DNA from: Paraspadella gotoi
Lineage: Eukaryota; Chaetognatha
Length of the DNA: 64,000 bases
Assembly (NCBI GenBank): GCA_051294375.1
Contig: JBJCIZ010001662.1
Location: 23,272 to 87,271, forward strand
Reading direction: 5' to 3'
The translations under genes were made by a program, and so were the position numbers. Shown piece by piece: positions 58,332 through 64,000 of the stretch. The stretch's first letter is position 1. Every line of letters starts with the position of its first letter. The notes beneath the pieces were generated by a model. The model made no database searches. It was not told the DNA's origin and saw only the letters and a program-made list of their open reading frames with translations.

Positions 58332-58497
58332 GCTATATCTAATTCTTAATTTTTTCAACTTTAAACATACACTTAAATCTATCCCTCACAAAATGTAAAT
58401 CATTTCAACATTTAAAAACTTCTTTTCCTTTCATTACTATCGTTATTTTATTACTGAGAATAATGTTAATTCACAATTAGTTTAAATTTTATTTTTG

Positions 58498-58895
58498 TTG
58501 TACATTACATAATGTATTATTTTTGTCTCTCCCTGTTTTTCTCTCTCTCTCCTCCCTCTCCTCAATCTCCCTTCTCTCCTTCGTCTCTCTCTCTCTCTCT
58601 TTTCAACCATTGACCATATTCACTTCTTTTTCCAATTAACTGATCTGTCTCAACTCCACTGGTACTCATTCTTTTTAGACAACTATCTCTGTGATGGAAA
58701 ACTTCTTTTGGCCCTCTCTCTTCTCCTCTCTCTCTTGTCTCCTCACTCTCAACTCTCTCTCTCTCTCTCCTCTCTCTCTCCCTTCTTTTTAACACAAATT
58801 TGTTAATGGCATCTTATGCTGATGAAAGGCTCGAAAATGAAGATCGAAACATGTCTGTATACTAATAAAAAATCGTTGCGAAAAACATTTCCAAA
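58498..58895 (+). mobile_element. Short CT-rich retroelement with hammerhead core
   Basis: It starts near TACATTACATAATG, has CT microsatellites (58540-58605 and 58715-58780), then the ribozyme core at 58819-58855 and the AAAAAATCGTTG tail. Same plan as 42520-42850, opposite strand. No ORF. Confidence 0.65.
58819..58855 (+). ncRNA. Hammerhead ribozyme motif
   Basis: CTGATGA at 58819, then ~17 bases in the stem II position, then CGAAAC and ATGTC. Both invariant boxes are intact; stem II pairs poorly in this copy. Confidence 0.55.
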
Positions 58896-59112
58896 CTTTG
58901 TTGATATTAGATTTAAATCGTTTAAAGAATTGTTAAAAAAAACCTGTTTTTTGTACCCAAACAAAGGTTCTTGTAAGAGTATAAATACAAATGAGCATGT
59001 GGACAAACAACAACCACCCAAACTTTAAATGGTGACTTAAAACTCATTCTCTCTATTCTCCACTCCCACTTTTCCTTTTTTTTTTTTGTGGATGAGCTTA
59101 TTTAACCAATAC

Positions 59113-59245
59113 CCAGGTTGCCTCCCTTGCAAGTTCAGTGGGACGAGGCGCTCAACTCGCTTTTAGCATGGTGGTACAAGCCTGATACGAAGCTTCAGGG
59201 ACTGCTTTATGTACGGAATTATTACATACAATTATTGTCTCTTCA
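59113..59245 (+). repeat. Degenerate TRIM LTR, 3' two thirds
   Basis: AGTGGGACGAGGCGCTCAAC, GCATGGTGGTACAAGCCTGA, TTCAGGGACTGCTT and TTGTCTCTTCA follow the order of the TRIM LTR with many changes. Copies at 61935-62076 and 63248-63269. Confidence 0.7.
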
Positions 59246-60079
59246 ATCATTCATTTTAAACATTATCATGTATAAGAATTTGAAACAGAAATAAATTTTA
59301 AAATGACTTCAAATCAACCACCGTTTTGAAACGGCACAAGTCCTCAGAATAGTCAAAAAGAACCCCCTCCAGACCTAGCAGAGAGGAAGAAGCCGTCGGG
59401 AGAGAATGGTGCTGAAGACAGGGGACCAGACGACGTAATGTTTACTTGTTACTTGGCGCTTGTTGATATTATTGGTACCCTTAAAAACACAAATAATAAA
59501 TACATACTAATTAATAAAAGTAATAATCAAAGTAATAATCACTTTTAAGCATCTCTGGATGACCGAAGCTCTCGCTGGGGTGAAGTTCCTCAAATATTCT
59601 GGGGGCGTTTTAGGAGGACGGACCGGCGGGTAATAACAGTAAACGGAAGACGGGGCAAGCAACGGAATGTCACAAAAGCTCCAATGATTGTGTAAATGTA
59701 ATCAAAAGAACCAAAGAAGCAAAAAAGAAATAAAATAAAACAAAATGAGGCACAAATCATAAGTAAGGCAATTTACTAAATTAAACCGTAAAAGTAAGAA
59801 AACCAAATATAAAAAGTTCATAAATATGAGTCTATGAATCGCAGATGAACGAGACGAGCGATCCTGAAAGTAGAACGTCAATTAACGCGTAAACGTGCTC
59901 GAAGGCAGCGTCAAGTCCACAAAACAATTTTCAAATAATATTAAAAACGCTGAATAGGCTACTCGAGAAAAATATTTTTTGTCAATTCTTTTTATCTTTA
60001 AAAAAATGTATTTATATATTTTTTAGATTGCAAAATTTTTAATTGTTTAAAAATAATATAAACAGTGAAAACAAAATAC

Positions 60080-60111
60080 GGACATGTTTTGGACCCTGCC
60101 TTCTTCAGCAG
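60080..60111 (-). ncRNA. Hammerhead-like motif, second type
   Basis: - strand: CTGCTGAAGAAGGCAGGGTC then CAAAACATGTCC. CTGAAGA fits CUGANGA; the GAAA box has become CAAA. The copy at 62951-62985 has GGCACAGGGCC in the stem II position. Confidence 0.45.
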
Positions 60112-60450
60112 AGGCCAAATGGGTCCGATTTTTGTTGTTTTTTTTTTAAACCAATTATTTTAAACAATAAAAAACTTAGTATCTAATACTTACCAACTAC
60201 AACCAAAAGAAAGAAAATTACATTATTTTTTTATAATTTATTAATATTAAAATATTTTTAAATTTTAAATAAATAATATACTTAAGCTACTCTTAATTTT
60301 CTAACCCTCCTTACCTCATTTACCCCTAACCCTAATTTACCCCCAACATTTTTTGAACTCCTAACTACCTTTCTATTGATTAATTTATTCTGAACCTTAA
60401 TTTTACCCATATAATAATAATTATAAAACAAAAATCATATATTTAAAAAA

Positions 60451-61744
60451 TAGGCAAAATTTATTTTCGACACCAGGGTTTTGGCGTATTTTTAAAAACA
60501 TAAACTGAAAATTTTCTTTTCGTTGTGTATCGAATTTCATATTATAAATAATTTATAAAATGGAAAGTCATAGACTTCTTGAATTAATATTTGTTCATCA
60601 GTTTTTGTAACAATTACTTTGACGTCCAATCCACAGTGGAGGAACGGATTTTGTAGTGAAAGAATTCGACTACCCAAATAAAATGAACAGAGTTTATTTC
60701 AGTATACATCGAAAGGGAAAATCGATAATAATAATGAGCGCGAGAATATACAATGACTTTTATAATGACTACTTTGTTTTATCAAAGTAGGAATGTAACG
60801 AGAATGGAATTCTTTAGGCCGAGAGAAATATTAATTTACATTTTTGTAATTGACTAAATTCTTACTCCCCAAATCTTCACTCGGCCATGTTAACCTATCC
60901 AATTAAATAATATTCTAAAAATGATACCTATAAAAATTTAGCCAAATTAACACTATAAAATTCACAAGGATCTACTTTAAATGTATCAGTCAATGGAACG
61001 CGAATATATAGGGAATTAATTCAGTTCATTTCCCTTTCTTTCGTTTTCATAGCTATTTTCAATCTAATCAAAAAAATGTTTTCAGAACTTTTCTTTTTTG
61101 CGTAAAGTCGATGCTCTTATTCTTAAAATTTCACGTTATCAAACTTTTTGTAAAAACAAAAGATATATGAAAAATGCATTATGCCAGAAGAAAATAGATA
61201 TTGAATGCAAACAAATTCAAAATATAAAATCGTAACGACGAATTCAATTATTAGAAATAAATTTTTCTAAAAGCAAAAACAATTGAATTTCGAAGATGGC
61301 AATAATTTTTAAAACAATAATTCAAAACGGAAATATAAATAACACAATTTTTTATGGAAAAAAAAAAAAACGAAAAAAACTCTTACATTTATCGCGAAAT
61401 AAAGTTTACTGTCACATTGATTATTGATCGTTTCTGATTAATATGGTTCACATGCAAATTTATTCTTTTTGTTCAGTTTCAATTACATAATTCTGCTTAC
61501 AAAACAGCGATCCCCTTTTCCACCCTAAAAGAAGACGTGTCGCCATTAAGACTCTCGCAGGCGTGAGTCGGTGCTTTTCTCTTCACCGTGAATCAAGAAC
61601 CGTGAACTCAAAATTTTTGATTAATAACGACATACATGTAAAATCAAAAATTAATTTATTATGATTAATATCACAGTATAATTAATTGCATAGTTTCGAC
61701 ATTAACCCTTAAAGAAGGATCCTGAACGATTCTATACAAACTTA
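60451..61744. other. AT-rich sequence, no feature recognised
   Basis: No ORF, repeat family or RNA gene identified. Confidence 0.5.
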
Positions 61745-63222
61745 GATTAAATCGGTTTAAGAATGATGTTAAACTGTTTTGTACCCAAACAGGTTCGTAA
61801 GAGTATAAATAAATAAAGCATGTGGACAAACAACAACACAACCAAACTTAATGTGACCTTAAAACTCATTCTCTCATTCTCACTCCCACACTTTTCTTTT
61901 TTTTTTTTTGTGGATGAAGCTTTAATTTAACGCAATAGCCCAGGGTTGCCTCCTTGCAGTTCAGTGGACCGAGGCGCTCAAACTCGCTTTTTAAGCATGG
62001 TGGTACAGCCTGAAATACGAAGCTCAGGGACTGCTTATGTATGAGGGGAAATATTATAACTCATTTTGTCTCTTCATCCCATTTCATTTTAAACTTTCTG
62101 TATAGAATTTGAAACAGAAATAATTATTATTGACTTAATCACGTCCGTTTTGAAAACGGCGACAGTTTCCAGAATGTCAAAAGAACCCCTCCTAGACCTG
62201 CAGAGAGGAAGAAGCGTCGGGAGAGAAATGGTGCTGTAAGACACGCGGAACGCAGACGACTATGTTTACTTGTTTACCTTGGCGTCTTGGTTTGATATTT
62301 AATTGGGTACTTAAAATACACAATATAAATACAAACTACAATTTATAAAGTTGTTCACCTTTTAAGCCATACTCTGGAAGACCGAAGCATCTCGCTGGGG
62401 TGAAGTTTTCCTCAAATAATTCTGGGGGGCCGTTTTAGGGAACGGCGGCGGGTACTTAACGTACGGGCGGGGCGCACGGAATGTCGAAGCCTCCAATGAT
62501 TGTGTAAAATGTATCAAATAGAACCAAAGAGCAAAGAAATAAAACTAAACAAAATGAGGCACTTGTAAGCGCATTTACTAAAATTAAACATTATTCAACA
62601 CAAAGATATGGTGAGAAAAAACCAATGGACATATATACACATAATACACTGGTTCATTACGTGAGTCCTATGAAATTCGAGAGATAAGAAATACACAGCT
62701 CGAAGAAGGCCGTAGCAGAGCATCAGAGTTTACCTGAAAGTATGCGTCATAACCGTAAACGTGCTCGTGGCGCGTCAAGTCCACAAACAATTTTCAACTA
62801 AAATTAAAAACGCTGATAGGGCTACTGCGAGAAAAATAATTTTAATGTCAAATTCTTTTTTTATCTTTTAAAAAAAAATGTATTTATATTTTTTTTAGAT
62901 GCCAAAGTTTATTGGTTTAAAAATAATAGTAAAAGTGAAACAAAAAATACGGACCTGTTTTATGGCCCTGTGCCTTCTTCAGCAGAGCACCAAAATGGGT
63001 CCCGTATTTTGTTGTTTTTTTTAGCATTATTTTTTAAAACATAAAAAACTTAGTTTCTAAAACTTACCAACTAACAACCAAAAAAGAAAGAAATTAACAT
63101 TAATTTTTTTATGAAATTTATTAATATTAAAATATTTTGTAAAATTTTTAAAATAATAATATACCTTAAGCTTGACTCTTATATTTTAAACTTAACCTAC
63201 ACTTATCCCTCATTTACCCTAA
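61745..63222. repeat. Triplicated segment, copy beta
   Basis: Counterpart of alpha with many small indels and a short insertion near 62600-62680. It contains the ORF candidate (start near 62178) and a hammerhead-like block (62951-62985), and ends in CCCTAA-like sequence at a gap. Confidence 0.9.
62951..62985 (-). ncRNA. Hammerhead-like motif, second type, copy beta
   Basis: - strand: CTGCTGAAGAAGGCACAGGG, CCATAAAACAGGTCC. The core is recognisable but altered (TAAA for GAAA). Confidence 0.4.
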
Positions 63223-63247
63223 NNNNNNNNNNNNNNNNNNNNNNNNN
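63223..63247. other. Assembly gap (25 N)
   Basis: The gap joins beta and gamma copies of one segment. Confidence 1.
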
Positions 63248-63368
63248 ACATACAATTATTGTCTCTTCAATCATTTCATTTTAAACTTATCATGTATAAG
63301 AATTTGAAACAGAAATAAATTTTAAATGACTTCAAATCAACCCGTTTTGAAACGGCGACAGTCTCAGA

Positions 63369-63750
63369 ATGTCAAAAGAACCCCCTCCTAGACCTAGCAG
63401 AGAGGAAGAAGCCGTCGGGAGAGAAATGGTGCTGAAGACCGGGAACGCANNNNNNNNNNNNNNNNNNNNNNNNNNNNNNNNNNNNNNNNNNNNNNNNNNN
63501 NNNNNNNNNNNNNNNNNNNNNNNNNNNNNNNNNNNNNNNNNNNNNNNNNNNNNNNNNNNNNNNNNNNNNNNNNNNNNNNNNNNNNNNNNNNNNNNNNNNN
63601 NNNNNNNNNNNNNNNNNNNNNNNNNNNNNNNNNNNNNNNNNNNNNNNNNNNNNNNNNNNNNNNNNNNNNNNNNNNNNNNNNNAGCATCTCTGGATGACCG
63701 AAGCATCTCGCTGGGGTGAAGTTTCCTCAAATATTCTGGGGGCGTTTTAG
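63369..63750 (+). CDS. Unidentified two-exon small ORF (gamma copy; gap inside)
   Basis: Exon 1 reads MSKEPPPRPSREEEAVGREM then VLKTGNA before the gap. In copy alpha the next bases are GACGAC|GTAATGTTT and in beta GACGAC|TATGTTT, consistent with a GTATGT donor. Exon 2 starts after CTTTTAAG and reads HLWMTEASRWGEVSSNILGA and a stop, about 50 residues in total. The same plan is in alpha (59357-59613; start codon damaged) and beta (from about 62178). The acceptor has a weak pyrimidine tract. No family recognised. An alternative frame of exon 2 (MKFPQIFWGRFRRTDRRV...) is longer and also possible. Confidence 0.35.
63450..63682. other. Assembly gap (233 N)
   Basis: The missing part includes the putative intron of the small ORF. 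Confidence 1.
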
Positions 63751-64000
63751 GAGGACGGACCGGCGGGTACTAACAGTAACGGAAGACGGGGCAGCACGGA
63801 ATGTCAAAGCCTCCAATGATTGTGTAAAATGTAATCAAAGAACCAAAGAGCAAAAAGAAATAAAACTAAAACGAAATGAGGCACAAATCATAAGTAAGGC
63901 ATATACTAAAATTAAACGTAAAAGTAAGAAAACCAAATATAAAAAGTTCATATATATGAGTATGAATCGCAGATGAACGGAGACAGACGATCCTGAAAGT

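Larger units (their letters stand above)
58905..60450. repeat. Triplicated segment, copy alpha
   Basis: Matches 61745-63222 (beta) and, from about 59220, 63248-64000 (gamma), all in the same orientation. Order: CAAACA...AGCATGTGGAC block, degenerate TRIM LTR, small two-exon ORF candidate, then AT-rich sequence with a hammerhead-like block at 60080-60111. Indel-type differences dominate. Confidence 0.9.
63248..64000. repeat. Triplicated segment, copy gamma
   Basis: Closest to alpha; begins inside the degenerate LTR and is interrupted by a 233-N gap at 63450-63682. Confidence 0.9.

Noticed and set aside
1-64000. Bacterial operons, rRNA, tRNA or riboswitches.
   Set aside because: Introns, the repeat types and lack of any matching signature rule out a bacterial reading, and no RNA gene was found beyond the ribozyme motifs.

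Overview
This window is non-coding-rich, AT-rich eukaryotic DNA, most likely from an invertebrate animal. The evidence is spliced genes with eukaryotic introns, a Ty3/gypsy pol fragment, Helitron-like elements, hammerhead-ribozyme repeats, and interstitial TTAGGG/CCCTAA arrays. That telomere motif is common in animals but is not the usual insect or nematode motif. I cannot name the species. Six N runs, several of exactly 25 N, together with many one-base homopolymer differences between duplicated copies, suggest a scaffolded, noisy long-read assembly. Many ORF breaks may therefore be sequence errors rather than biology.

Only two protein genes are recognised, side by side on the + strand near the left end: the last exon of the phenylalanyl-tRNA synthetase alpha subunit (2918-3149) and, 172 bases further on, the first coding exon of EMC4 (3322-3594). 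A long, highly charged, internally repetitive exon of an unknown gene lies on the - strand (12158-14569), broken by homopolymer frameshifts. Unidentified exon candidates lie at 35056-35329, 45321-45513 and 59357-63750 (three copies), plus a small membrane-type ORF repeated three times at 50.2-54.7 kb. No rRNA, tRNA, CRISPR or bacterial-style features were seen.

Layout. 0.2-2.3 kb: Helitron-like element with two elements inside. 2.8-3.6 kb: the two recognised genes. 5.1-11.9 and 14.4-21.2 kb: a direct 6.8-kb segmental duplication, with a third, older copy at 38.5-43.2 kb. 23.9-28.7 kb: gypsy pol fragment split by a 3.55-kb Helitron-like element, itself carrying a long-TIR transposon. 28.7-29.8 kb: two hairpins with different arms but the same ~110-base loop. 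29.8-37.2 kb: nested TIR elements, an ORF1-like fragment and LTR miniatures. 40.2-42.5 kb: a 2.3-kb near-perfect palindrome full of telomere-like repeats. 46.2-49.1 kb: a second long-TIR transposon with its empty site present elsewhere in the window. 49-54.7 kb: direct and inverted copies around gaps. 57.0-58.3 kb: an unexplained GC-rich island. 58.9-64 kb: three copies of one segment.

Five mobile-element families can be defined from this window alone because copies, empty sites or target duplications can be compared: (1) a TRIM, a miniature LTR retrotransposon of ~650 bases with 4-base target duplications, a tRNA primer-binding site and a polypurine tract; (2) Helentron-like elements with a 3' hairpin ending CTAA and no target duplication, including a 47-base copy that is just the two ends; (3) a TIR family (here T) with ends ACAGAAGGCTTCATATTATA and an 8-base duplication, whose ends lie 20-39 bases from splice sites of candidate exons; (4) a long-TIR family (here S) starting TAGACACATTT with 8-base duplications; (5) short GA/CT-rich repeats carrying hammerhead ribozyme cores of the Penelope/retrozyme kind. 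The association of family T with splice sites and the shared-loop hairpins are the observations I consider most worth following.
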